Below, one piece after another: positions 44,388 through 53,692 of a DNA stretch of 64,000 bases. Each line of letters opens with the position of its first letter. Position 1 is the first letter of the stretch. Source of the stretch: an uncultured Bacilli bacterium (GTDB lineage: Bacteria > Bacillota_I > Bacilli_A > RF39 > UBA660); assembly GCA_934101185.1 (NCBI GenBank), contig CAKOQD010000001.1, positions 1 through 64,000 of the forward strand, written 5' to 3'. Under the pieces are notes generated by a model. It saw only the letters and a program-made list of their open reading frames with translations. It did not search any database and had not been told where the DNA came from. A program made the position numbers and the translations under genes.

Positions 44388-46773
44388 TCACAACTATGTT
44401 AACTATTCTATTTTTAATAACAATAACCTTAACTATTTCCTTATTATCAATATGTCTTTTTACATTTTCATCATTAAGAGCCATTTCCTTTATAGCATCT
44501 TCATCTAAATCTAAAGACACAGTAATTTCTCCCCTTACCTTACCATTTACTTGAACAGCAATCTTCTTAAATGAATCAACAAGTAAAGTATCATCATAAC
44601 TAGGCCAAACCTCATAAGCAATACTCTTATCATGACCCATTAAACTCCATAACTCTTCAGTAACATAAGGACATACTGGATTAAGCAACTTAATAAATTC
44701 TAAGGCATACTTTCTAGGAAAAACATCTTCCTTATAAACAGCATTAATAAATATCATCATTTGACTAATCGCAGTATTAAAATTAAGAGTTTCATAATCA
44801 TTAGTAACCTTCTTAACAGTCTCATTATATATTCTATCTAAATTAGAATTATCTATATCCTTAATCTTATCACTTTCAGTATATAAACGATAAACCCTTT
44901 CAATAAACTTTCTAGCACCAATAACACCAGTACTACTCCATGGCTTATCAGCTTCTAAAGGTCCCATAAACATTTCATAAAGACGCAAAGTATCAGCACC
45001 ATACTCTCTTACTATATCATTAGGATTAATTGCATATTCTGGATATCTCTTACCCATCTTAATACCATTTTCTCCCAAAATCATACCTTGATGAACTAAC
45101 TTCTTAAATGGTTCTTTTACAGGAACAAGTCCCTTATCATACAAGTAATTATTCCACATTCTAGAATAAAGTAAATGTCCAACAGCATGTTCTGGTCCTC
45201 CAACATAAAGATCAACAGGCATCCAATGCTTAAGAAGCTCAAAATTAGCAAAACAAGAATCATTATCAGAATCAATATATCTTAAAAAATACCAACTAGA
45301 CCCAGCAGATCCTGGCATAGTAGAAGTCTCTCTCTTAGCATTTTTACCATTATAAACTATATTAACCCAAGAAGAAGCAGAATCAAGTGGAGCCTTACCA
45401 TTCTTAGCCTTATAATCCTCCAGTTCTGGTAACACCAAAGGAAGTTCATCATCCTTTAAAGCACAACTACTACCATCTTCAAAATGAACAATAGGAATAG
45501 GTTCCCCCCAATATCTTTGACGTGCAAAAATCCAGTCCCTTAAACGATAATTAATCTTCTTACATCCAAGATTTTCACTCTCTAAATAAGAAATCATCTT
45601 ATTAATTGCATCCTCTTTATTAAGACCATCCAAAAATCCTGAATTAATATGTACTCCATCTCCTGTATAAGCACTAGTACTAATATCTCCACCCTCAATA
45701 ACAGGAATAATATCAATACCAAACTTCTTAGCAAACAAATAATCCCTTTCATCATGTGCAGGAACAGCCATAATAGCACCAGTTCCATAAGTAACCAAAA
45801 CATAATCACTTATCCAAATAGGAATTAATTTATTATTAACAGGATTAATAGCATAACTACCAGTAAATACACCAGTCTTATCCTTATTTAACTCAGTTCT
45901 TTCAAGATCAGACTTTAAAGAACATTCCTTCTTATAGCAATCAACACTATCTCTATATTCATCTGTAACAATCTTATCAACAAGCTCATGCTCAGGAGCA
46001 AGAACACAATAAGTAGCACCATATAAAGTATCACACCTAGTAGTAAACACAGTAAACTTATAATCACTATCACTAACTTTAAAATCTACCAAAGCCCCAA
46101 CACTCTTACCTATCCAATTTCTTTGCATTTCCTTAGTAGAACTAGGCCAATCAACCTCATCAAGTCCATTAAGCAACTTCTCAGCATAAGAAGGCATATC
46201 AATAACCCATTGTTTCATATTCTTTCTAACAACAGGATACCCTCCTCTTTCACTCTTACCATCAATAACCTCATCATTAGCAAGAACAGTACCAAGTTCC
46301 TCACACCAATTAACAGGCATATCCACATACTTAGCAAGACCATCTTCATACATCCTTTTAAATATCCATTGAGTCCATTTATAAAACTTAGGATCATGAG
46401 TAGACACACACTTACTCCAGTCAAAAGAAAAACCTAAAGACTTCAACTGTTCCATAAAAGTCTTTATATTAGCATCGGTAAACCCATTAGGATTCTTCCC
46501 AGTCTTAATAGCAAACTGTTCAGCAGGCAATCCAAAAGAATCAAACCCCATTGGATGTAAAACATTATAACCTTGCATTCTCTTCATACGAGAAACAATA
46601 TCAGTCGCAGTATACCCCTCAGGATGCCCTGCATGAAGACCTACTCCTGATGGATATGGAAACATATCAAGCGCATAAAACTTAGGCTTAGAAAAATCCC
46701 ATACATCAGTCTTAAAAGTATCATTATCTTCCCAATACTTTCTCCATTTTTTTTCTATTTCACTATGATTCAT
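44383..46773 (-). CDS. leuS: leucyl-tRNA synthetase
   Basis: 796 residues, full length for bacterial LeuRS. HIGH region [20 protein letters not shown] (about 38); editing domain with [20 protein letters not shown] and [30 protein letters not shown]; the tail with the anticodon and C-terminal domains (QVNGKVRGE). The KMSKS position reads KMGKR (about 563, [20 protein letters not shown]), a variant seen in some LeuRS. It charges tRNA-Leu. The start overlaps the small membrane-protein gene upstream by 11 bases. Confidence 0.97.
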   Translation of the reverse strand: MNHSEIEKKWRKYWEDNDTFKTDVWDFSKPKFYALDMFPYPSGVGLHAGHPEGYTATDIVSRMKRMQGYNVLHPMGFDSFGLPAEQFAIKTGKNPNGFTDANIKTFMEQLKSLGFSFDWSKCVSTHDPKFYKWTQWIFKRMYEDGLAKYVDMPVNWCEELGTVLANDEVIDGKSERGGYPVVRKNMKQWVIDMPSYAEKLLNGLDEVDWPSSTKEMQRNWIGKSVGALVDFKVSDSDYKFTVFTTRCDTLYGATYCVLAPEHELVDKIVTDEYRDSVDCYKKECSLKSDLERTELNKDKTGVFTGSYAINPVNNKLIPIWISDYVLVTYGTGAIMAVPAHDERDYLFAKKFGIDIIPVIEGGDISTSAYTGDGVHINSGFLDGLNKEDAINKMISYLESENLGCKKINYRLRDWIFARQRYWGEPIPIVHFEDGSSCALKDDELPLVLPELEDYKAKNGKAPLDSASSWVNIVYNGKNAKRETSTMPGSAGSSWYFLRYIDSDNDSCFANFELLKHWMPVDLYVGGPEHAVGHLLYSRMWNNYLYDKGLVPVKEPFKKLVHQGMILGENGIKMGKRYPEYAINPNDIVREYGADTLRLYEMFMGPLEADKPWSSTGVIGARKFIERVYRLYTESDKIKDIDNSNLDRIYNETVKKVTNDYETLNFNTAISQMMIFINAVYKEDVFPRKYALEFIKLLNPVCPYVTEELWSLMGHDKSIAYEVWPSYDDTLLVDSFKKIAVQVNGKVRGEITVSLDLDEDAIKEMALNDENVKRHIDNKEIVKVIVIKNRIVNIVVR

Positions 46774-47119
46774 TCTTAATCAATCCCTTCTTTTTATAAT
46801 AAAATCCTAATAATTTGTAACTTATAATTAAAAGAAACAACACACAAGGAATAGCAACTGCTATTTTAACTATAATAGATGAAAACAACTCAGTAATAAG
46901 CAACATAATACCAGTATCACAAGCAATTATAACAATAAGCTTTTTCATAATACTATTATAAGATTCCTTCCTAGTATCAACATTATACATATTTAAAAAT
47001 AACTTTAACTCAACAGGCAAACCCCTCTTAGTAATCTTTTTAACCTTTCTTAACTCTATTAAATAATAATAAAACATAACAAGTATAAAAGTTATAATAA
47101 ATAAACACACATATCTCAT
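46763..47119 (-). CDS. small conserved-looking membrane protein upstream of leuS
   Basis: 118 residues with TGGAGG upstream. Helix about 3-22, a cytoplasmic loop ([22 protein letters not shown]), and helices about 62-80 and 84-108. The loop with GLPVELK is the most distinctive part. Coupled to leuS by an 11-base overlap. I do not recognise the function. Confidence 0.7.
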   Translation of the reverse strand: MRYVCLFIITFILVMFYYYLIELRKVKKITKRGLPVELKLFLNMYNVDTRKESYNSIMKKLIVIIACDTGIMLLITELFSSIIVKIAVAIPCVLFLLIISYKLLGFYYKKKGLIKNES

Positions 47120-47320
47120 ATAAAAACCTCCATATAACTAAACTAAACCTATTATAACACCAAACAAGTACTTTTAACAATAGTAAAATAAAACCATTAC
47201 AAACTTCTAAGCATTAAACATTTCATTCTTTTTTATAGCTATATTTTCACCAAAATATTGCATTAATCACATTTTTCCATACATTTTACAACTATTTTTA
47301 CACATTTTTCCAAAACAAAA

Positions 47321-47339
47321 CCTACCATAAAGGTAGGTA
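47321..47339. terminator. hairpin between tex and the leuS operon
   Basis: ACCTACC (47321-47327) and GGTAGGT (47333-47339) form a seven-base GC-containing stem with little T-run. A second inverted repeat, GAACAATTTT (47375-47384) and AAAATTGTTC (47396-47405), directly follows the tex stop codon. Together they fill the 295-base gap, which also contains T- and A-rich promoter-like sequence before 47119. Confidence 0.5.
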
Positions 47340-47414
47340 AAATATTATAATTATTTCTAATTCTAATTCAACTGAACAATTTTTAAAAAATAAGAAAATT
47401 GTTCACTAAAAACA

Positions 47415-49547
47415 TTACTTCTTCAAAGTAAGAGCAACCTTATTCTTATCCTTAAACACCTCTAAAACATAACAATCAATTATATCTCCAACACTAACCA
47501 CATCACTAGGATGCTTAATATAACCATCACTAAGCTCTGATATATGAATTAACCCATCATTCTTAAGACCAATATCAACAAAACAACCAAAATCCACTAC
47601 ATTCCTAACAGTACCTTGAAGCTTCATACCAACACTAAGATCATCAATCTTTAAAATATCACTTTTCAAAACTGGTTTAACAAGCTCATCCCTAGGATCA
47701 AGAAGAGGTTTTTTTAAATTATCAATTATATCAAGCAAAGTATATTCATCAACAAAATCTATACTAGATTTATCAAAACCATCTAAAACACTATTAAAAG
47801 ACTCTTTTCCTATATCAGAAATACTAAGTCCTAAAACATCAAGAAGTTTATAAACAACATCATAACTCTCAGGATGAATATTAGTCCTATCAAGAGGATT
47901 ATCCCCATCATTAATCCTAATAAAACCAATCGCCTGCTCATAAACCTTATCACTAATACCCTTAATCCTTTTTAAATCATTTCTATTATTAAACTTACCA
48001 AGTCTATCTCTTTCATCAAGTATACAAGAAATACTTTTTTTATTAAGACCAGAAACATAAGAAAGAATCGAAGCACTACAAGTATTAGCATTAACTCCTA
48101 CAGCATTCACAACACTAGAAACAGTAAAATCAAGAGCTTCACTAAGTTCTTTTTGCTTAACATCATGTTGATACAAACCAACCCCAATACTCTTAGGATC
48201 AATCTTAACAAGCTCAGACAACGGATCTTGAAGCCTTCTTCCTATTGAAATAGCACTACGCTCTGAAACATCAAGCAAAGGAAACTCACTCTTAGCAAGA
48301 CTACTAGCAGAATAAACAGAAGCACCTGCCTCATTTACAATAATATACTTACAATTACTATTACTACTTTTTAAAACATCCACTATAAAAGATTCACTCT
48401 CACGAGATGCTGTACCATTTCCAATAGCAATAACATCAATACTATACTTATCAATCAAAGAAAGAACTATTTCTTTACTTTCTTCATACAAACACTTAGG
48501 TTCATGAGGATAAATAACACTAATATCCAAAACCTTTCCAGTACAATCCAAAACTGCTAACTTACAACCAGTACGAAAAGCAGGATCAAAACCCATTACA
48601 TTAATACCCTTCATCGGCGGAGTCATAAGTAAACTCTTCAAATTACTAGAAAAATTATCAATTGCACTAACACTAGCCCTATCAGTAAGTTCACTCCTTA
48701 TCTCACGCTCAATACTAGGAAATATTAATCTTTTATAACTATCCTGTATACAAGATAAAACAAAAGAATAAACAAAAGAAGATTTATTCTTTATAACCTT
48801 ATCATTAAGATAAGACAAAACATTATCTTTTAAATTATCTATACTAACACTAAGAATACCTTCCTTTTCTCCACGATTAAGAGCAAGAATACGATGAGGT
48901 TTAATCTTAGAAATAGACTCACTATAATCATAATACATCTCATATAAAAGACCCTCATCAACACTATTCTTCTTTTTACTAGAACTAATAACACTATTTT
49001 TATATAAATAATTTCTAATATACTTACGATAATAACTATTAACACTAATATACTCAGAAATTATATATCCCGCTCCAGTAAGTTTTTCATCATATGAAGA
49101 TACTTTACACTTATAATTATTAACAAGATCTTCTAAACTACCATTAATAGGAAAAGACAAAATCATCTTAGCAAGACCCTCTAAACCATTAGCAATAGCA
49201 TCACTTGCCTTAGTCTTTTTTCTTTCTTTATATGGTAAATAAATATCTTCAACATCAACAAGCTTAGAACATGAAATAATCTTTCTCTTAAGATCATCAT
49301 TCATCATACCCTTCTCATCAATAAGACGAATAACATCCTCTTTTCTCTTCATTAAATTAACTTGGTACATATAAACATCATTAATCTTCTTAATATCATC
49401 CTCATTCATATTACCAGTAACCTCTTTACGATATCTAGCTATAAAAGGTATAGTATTCCCATCACTAAGTAAAGATAAAACATTACTAACTCTAGATACA
49501 CTAATACCTAAATCATTACTCATTTCTTTTATAATTAAATCATTCAT
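47415..49547 (-). CDS. tex: Tex family transcription accessory protein
   Basis: 710 residues. N-terminal Tex HTH domain (IPFIARYRKEVTGNMNEDDI), YqgF-like RNase H fold domain (VMGFDPAFRTGCKLAVLD, IAIGNGTASRESE), the helix-hairpin-helix core (NTCSASILSYVSGLNKK, NRNDLKRIKGISDKVYEQAIGFIRI) and a C-terminal S1 RNA-binding domain (LQGTVRNVVDFGCFVDIGLKNDGLIHIS). Tex binds nucleic acids and acts in transcription. RBS GGAGG. Confidence 0.95.
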   Translation of the reverse strand: MNDLIIKEMSNDLGISVSRVSNVLSLLSDGNTIPFIARYRKEVTGNMNEDDIKKINDVYMYQVNLMKRKEDVIRLIDEKGMMNDDLKRKIISCSKLVDVEDIYLPYKERKKTKASDAIANGLEGLAKMILSFPINGSLEDLVNNYKCKVSSYDEKLTGAGYIISEYISVNSYYRKYIRNYLYKNSVISSSKKKNSVDEGLLYEMYYDYSESISKIKPHRILALNRGEKEGILSVSIDNLKDNVLSYLNDKVIKNKSSFVYSFVLSCIQDSYKRLIFPSIEREIRSELTDRASVSAIDNFSSNLKSLLMTPPMKGINVMGFDPAFRTGCKLAVLDCTGKVLDISVIYPHEPKCLYEESKEIVLSLIDKYSIDVIAIGNGTASRESESFIVDVLKSSNSNCKYIIVNEAGASVYSASSLAKSEFPLLDVSERSAISIGRRLQDPLSELVKIDPKSIGVGLYQHDVKQKELSEALDFTVSSVVNAVGVNANTCSASILSYVSGLNKKSISCILDERDRLGKFNNRNDLKRIKGISDKVYEQAIGFIRINDGDNPLDRTNIHPESYDVVYKLLDVLGLSISDIGKESFNSVLDGFDKSSIDFVDEYTLLDIIDNLKKPLLDPRDELVKPVLKSDILKIDDLSVGMKLQGTVRNVVDFGCFVDIGLKNDGLIHISELSDGYIKHPSDVVSVGDIIDCYVLEVFKDKNKVALTLKK

Positions 49548-49620
49548 ATCATTAACCTCCGAAAAGATTATACAATAAAAAAAGAAAAAAAAGCAATAAT
49601 AAATATATAAGTTATATTAC

Positions 49621-49694
49621 TTAGTGAACGGATGTGAACGGTACTGAACGCTAGTGAACGGTACTGAACGCTAGTGAACGGTACTGAACGCTAG
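49621..49694. repeat. seven tandem decamers ending in TGAACG
   Basis: From 49621 to 49690 there are seven consecutive ten-base units, each ending in TGAACG; after the first two, GTACTGAACG and CTAGTGAACG alternate exactly. The array is about half G+C in a region that is otherwise very AT-rich. It lies between tex and the IS256-like debris. Confidence 0.95.
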
Positions 49695-49731
49695 TAACTA
49701 ACCACCTTAAGAAGATCAAAGTATAATAAAA

Positions 49732-49763
49732 GAACTTAGTTTGGTGAAACACAAGTTCTTCTA
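49732..49763 (-). terminator. terminator-like hairpin after the broken gene
   Basis: AAGAACTTAGTTT pairs with AAACACAAGTTCTT (bulged) and is followed by TTATTATA on the minus strand. Confidence 0.6.
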
Positions 49764-49783
49764 TATAAAATAACACCTATGAA

Positions 49784-50062
49784 ATAACAATACTTTTTAA
49801 CTCATTATACTTTTCAATTAAAGTATCTCTATAATCAATCTTACCAATATTACTTTCATATTCTTTAATTCATTCATCATATAATCCATAATCTTCTAAA
49901 ATAAAATATATTCTTTAACTTCATCAAATCTTTCATAATAATTATCTTTAAAATATTTAATACCTTTATCTATATCTTTATTAATAAAACATAAATCAAC
50001 AATACATAAAATACAATCTTTAATATTTTCATTTTTATAATAAGAATCTAAATCACTTTTAA
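49784..50062 (-). pseudogene. decayed tail fused to the IS256-like open frame
   Basis: After the frame at 50671-50048 ends, a different frame continues with GNIKSDLDSYYKNENIKDC and YYERFDEVKEYILF, then a further shift and DYGLYDE-stop-IKEYESN, ending IEKYNELKSIVIS before TAG. There are at least two frameshifts and one in-frame TGA at 49870-49872, where Trp would fit. The helical protein family is not recognised. The 500-base gap after tex contains this, the decamer array and a hairpin. Confidence 0.6.
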
Positions 50063-50671
50063 TATTTCCTTTAAATATAATAATATTGCAAAATCAGAAA
50101 AATCAGAAGTTACTCTTTTTCTTTTTGATATTATAACCGGATCAAATGTCCCTTTCCTATCTCTTGGCATATCTATTGTTATTTCTCCTGAACTTGTTTT
50201 TATTTTCTTTCCTTTTGATGAATGTCCATTTTTCTTATTCGTTATTTCTTCTTTTGTTTCTAATGTATACAATCTTTTTATCTCTTCAGGCATTTTATTT
50301 TTATATGTATCTGCAAAATAAGGAAATGTTTTATCTATTAGTTTAAATAAATCTGGCATTACCTTTACTCCTTGAAAAGTCAATTGTGCCGCTCTTTTTC
50401 CTTTTTCTTCTCCAAGTGTTATATAAAGCACTTTTTCTGTTCCCCTTCTTGATATATTTTTAAATTGTTGCATCCAAAAGTCAGTATCATAATTTACATC
50501 TATACCATATGTTAAAAATCTTCTTTTACCTTCAATCGTTATTCCTATAAAAGTATACATGTCTCTTGTTCTAACCCTTCCTTCGACTTCAAGTTGTACT
50601 GGTGTCTTTATCGTATAAATCACCACATACATCCTATCTAACTCTCTATATTTTAGTTTCTTTAATTCCAT
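50048..50671 (-). pseudogene. IS256-derived gene with permuted segments
   Basis: 207 residues from an ATG with a very good site (GGAGGGAGG). Residues about 10-120 resemble the IS256 catalytic middle (GRVRTRDMYTFIGITIEGKR, DFWMQQFKNISRRG, PDLFKLIDKTFPYF) but the expected Asp residues are missing. Then comes an IS256 N-terminal segment (NGHSSKGKK, SGEITIDMPRDRKGTFDP), which normally precedes the catalytic part. The frame then passes into unrelated sequence and breaks. It may be a composite of two IS copies. A domesticated derivative is possible but the frameshifted end argues for decay. Confidence 0.6.
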
Positions 50672-50752
50672 TTTCTTTTCCTCCCTCCATAAAAAAAACT
50701 TAATCATTTTTTAGATGATTAAGTTTTTTAGATGATTAAGTCTATTTTTTAA

Positions 50753-50798
50753 TTAATTAACCACGTCAGACACAGTTAAGTGAAAAGGGTCGACTTCG
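50753..50798 (-). repeat. conserved block after the stop of variable protein B
   Basis: On the minus strand GACCCTTTTCACTTAACTGTG (from 50791) and TGACGTGGTTAATTAATTAA follow the gene. The same block with few changes follows variable protein A (41622-41583). Candidate DGR homing-initiation sequence or IS256-family end; see findings. Confidence 0.6.
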
Positions 50799-53504
50799 TC
50801 AGTCCAGAACACCAAGCACGGCACGAGCAGAGTAGCTAGAGTCCGCGTGACCATCGAATCTGTCGTAGGAGAACGCGCCGGCTTTAGCACCACTGCCACA
50901 GACCCCACCACGGAAGAACCAAGGGGCGGAACGGCTAGGAAAGGCAACGTAATCTCCATACCATGAAGTAAAGTCAGATGAAACTGGAGCCATTTCTTTC
51001 GTTGCATCTCCTAGTTTTCCTCTTGTATATTCTGTATCTCTTGTTCCATAACTATATTTATCATAATATCTCTTACTTGGGAATGCATATGTCCCTGTAA
51101 ATGATGTATTATCATTTCCTAAGTATCCAGTAAATGCTGAGTTATATCTACTATCTGTTGAATCACCACTCATTTGTTGTCCATTACTCCATACCATGTT
51201 ACCCATCATATATTCAAGTGCTCCACCATTCATGTCATATACTCCATATACATTTCCTGTAGTACTTGCACTTTGTCCTAATGTTGTTGTATATGAATTG
51301 CATGTTGCACCACTACTTGTTGAACCTGCACTTTGTGGTCCACATCCTGTTGTAAGTGTATTTGCACTATTTATTGCTACTTCTTTATTTATTCCATATT
51401 TACTATGTGATAAATATGTTACTGCTCCCCATTCCATATTCTTCATCATATGTGTTTCATCAGTTGTTGCAAACCCATATTGGTTTCCTGTTGCACTCAT
51501 CTTTTGTATTCCATTAAAGAATGTTCCTACTTGTGCTCCTGTCCATGATGTTACATTTGGTTTTATTAATGGTCTTATTGTTTGTAAGTTACATCTTGAA
51601 CCTACTGCTACATCATTTGATGCTGTACAACTAGTATCGCTTGATACTTCAAACTTACCTACCCAGATTCCTGTTAATTCTTCTCCGGTTTCTCTTACGT
51701 TGTTATCATTCTTATCCCACCAGAATGCTGGATGGGTATAAGTAGAAGTTCCTGCAACTAATCCATTATTTGTTGCATCAGTACATGTTTCACTTGTACT
51801 TGATGTTCCAGTAACATTATCAGTACATTTTATTGTACCAGTACTTTCTGTACCTTTTTCAAACTTAATCTTTATTTCTTGTGGTGTATTTGTATTTAAA
51901 TATGTATAAGTATATCTTGGTACCCATACCCACATTGTATTAATTGCATCCATTGATATTTCAGTACCAACTTTTGAATTAATTAAATCATTACGTGTTA
52001 CGGTCTTACTTTTATACTCATCAACCTTTGTAATACTACTAGAAGCAGTAACTATTTTATAAGGTGTAGTACAAGACAAATCAGAACCAGTAGGACAAAC
52101 AAACTTACCTACCAAAGAACTAGATACAGAAGACAAACTAATATTTTTAAGATCATATTTACTTGTAGAACTATTATAAGAAATAGAACTTCCTACTAAA
52201 ACACCAGTACCACCAGTAATTGCTCCACTAGCAGTCCAATCTTGTCCAGAAGTACCACCAGCAGTAGCACTATCAGTAAAAGTAACAACACTATTCGCAG
52301 GATACGTAAATGTATCTAAAATAGCATTATCATTATAAGTATTACCACTACCATCTTTAGTATATTGAGCAGTTATAACATAAACATCTCCAACTGCTGC
52401 AGCATCAGAATAAGTTTTACTAACATTATTACCACTTATTGCATTCGCAACAGTAGTAGCACTACCACTATTTTTACTAACAGTAACAGTTAATTTATCC
52501 CAATTAGCTTCACTTGAAACAGTAGCCTTAAATCCAAAAGTACCAGCAGTCTTAATATTAACAGTTATCTTAGTATAACTCTTAGCATTATCAATATTAT
52601 AACCCCCACTAGTAAAAGTAGAAGGAGGAACTGAAGCAATAGTTTTATTAGAAATAGAAACACTCTTATTCTTTGTAATATCATCAGCTCTACTTGAAGA
52701 AACAACAGTTACTGCATTAGCCCACATCTTGTTATCATAATCATACCATTTATTAGCTTCTTTAGCATTATTACTATCAGCTTTCTTCCAACTATCACTA
52801 GTACTATCATAATAAACTGGTATCATATTTGATGTAAGTTCTGGTGCATTTGCTCCACTTGTATCTAATTTGCCTTCAGTAGTTTGCTCACTATATAATT
52901 GAATCTTATAACTCATTATAGTATTTTTATTTTTAACATTATAACTATTCGGAGTATCATAATCCAACCATAATTTCAATTTATAAGAACTACTAGCAGA
53001 CCTCTCTAATAAACCAGAATCAAGAATTATATTACCATCACTATCAACTTTTACAACTTTAAAATCTTCTCCATCTTTACTTATACCAGCTTTAACATAT
53101 TGAGCAGGAATACAAACATCAGCATTAACCGAAGAATCTCCTACTGTATAAGAATTACCAACAGTACAACTATTAATAAGAGACAATTTATATTTAGCAT
53201 TAATACTACCAGTATTCTTTAATGTAAAATCATAAGTAGTACTATCACTAAGAGCCACATCATCCGGAGTAGGAATAGCATTATTAACACTAATAACTGG
53301 AGTAGTATTTTCTAATGTTATTACCAAACTACCTGCACTAATAGTATTAATAGACTGAGTATAAACACTTTTAAATATAAAAGCATAAGATCCTCCGACA
53401 AATATAAATAATATAGAAATAATACCCAATAAGAAACTAATCTTAACACCAGGATTATCCTTATATTTTACCTTTAACTTATCAAACTTATTAAAAAAAT
53501 TCAT
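50799..53504 (-). CDS. DGR-type variable protein: TasA-like anchor plus FGE/C-type-lectin C-terminus (copy B)
   Basis: 901 residues, start after AGAGGTG. Membrane helix about 22-42 ending VGGSYAF, then a TasA-like beta domain (SAGSLVITLENTT, YDFTLKNTGSINAKYKLSL, YKLKLWLDYD). Middle KWYDYDNKMWANAV and FGE-like domain as in copy A, with long stretches almost identical in DNA (for example 51230-51720 against 42060-42550). The end has WFFRGG...AGAF...SARAVL, GC-rich (36 of 60 bases at 50821-50880), and stop TGA. Divergence from copy A concentrates in the N-terminal half and in the last 55 codons, with a conserved core between. It probably displays a diversified binding face outside the cell. Confidence 0.8.
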   Translation of the reverse strand: MNFFNKFDKLKVKYKDNPGVKISFLLGIISILFIFVGGSYAFIFKSVYTQSINTISAGSLVITLENTTPVISVNNAIPTPDDVALSDSTTYDFTLKNTGSINAKYKLSLINSCTVGNSYTVGDSSVNADVCIPAQYVKAGISKDGEDFKVVKVDSDGNIILDSGLLERSASSSYKLKLWLDYDTPNSYNVKNKNTIMSYKIQLYSEQTTEGKLDTSGANAPELTSNMIPVYYDSTSDSWKKADSNNAKEANKWYDYDNKMWANAVTVVSSSRADDITKNKSVSISNKTIASVPPSTFTSGGYNIDNAKSYTKITVNIKTAGTFGFKATVSSEANWDKLTVTVSKNSGSATTVANAISGNNVSKTYSDAAAVGDVYVITAQYTKDGSGNTYNDNAILDTFTYPANSVVTFTDSATAGGTSGQDWTASGAITGGTGVLVGSSISYNSSTSKYDLKNISLSSVSSSLVGKFVCPTGSDLSCTTPYKIVTASSSITKVDEYKSKTVTRNDLINSKVGTEISMDAINTMWVWVPRYTYTYLNTNTPQEIKIKFEKGTESTGTIKCTDNVTGTSSTSETCTDATNNGLVAGTSTYTHPAFWWDKNDNNVRETGEELTGIWVGKFEVSSDTSCTASNDVAVGSRCNLQTIRPLIKPNVTSWTGAQVGTFFNGIQKMSATGNQYGFATTDETHMMKNMEWGAVTYLSHSKYGINKEVAINSANTLTTGCGPQSAGSTSSGATCNSYTTTLGQSASTTGNVYGVYDMNGGALEYMMGNMVWSNGQQMSGDSTDSRYNSAFTGYLGNDNTSFTGTYAFPSKRYYDKYSYGTRDTEYTRGKLGDATKEMAPVSSDFTSWYGDYVAFPSRSAPWFFRGGVCGSGAKAGAFSYDRFDGHADSSYSARAVLGVLD
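50811..50975 (-). repeat. putative DGR variable region B
   Basis: Counterpart of variable region A. Fixed codons (WY, PW, RGG, GA, AGAF, SARAV) alternate with codons that differ between copies, mostly of NNC form. Confidence 0.7.
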
Positions 53505-53606
53505 AAATAAGCACCTCTTTATATAATAAAATATTAAATATAATATATCATAATAAAATATACTTTATCTAAAAATATATCTTATTAAAATAATTATATA
53601 CACCTA

Positions 53607-53632
53607 GCAAAGCAAAAAAGCTTTGCTAGACT
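53607..53632 (-). terminator. perfect ten-base hairpin after variable protein C
   Basis: CTAGCAAAGC and GCTTTGCTAG around A6/T6. Strong stem, placed 60 bases after the stop codon. Confidence 0.7.
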
Positions 53633-53650
53633 CTATAACTAATTTTCTAC

Positions 53651-53684
53651 TGCTCGCCGCAAGATTTTACCTTGCAGGCTCGCT
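53651..53684 (-). repeat. GC-rich hairpin directly after the third variable gene
   Basis: On the minus strand CTGCAAG-GTAAAAT-CTTGCGG forms a seven-base stem with one wobble, bordered by GAGCGAG and GGCGAGC. GC-rich DNA hairpins a few bases after the variable region are typical of DGR target sites. Confidence 0.5.
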
Positions 53685-53692
53685 CATGTTAC

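Noticed and set aside
49621..49694. CRISPR array
   Set aside because: Units are only ten bases and contiguous, with no spacers and no cas genes.
50048..50671. A functional IS256 insertion
   Set aside because: Segments are permuted, catalytic residues seem missing and the frame ends in frameshifted sequence.
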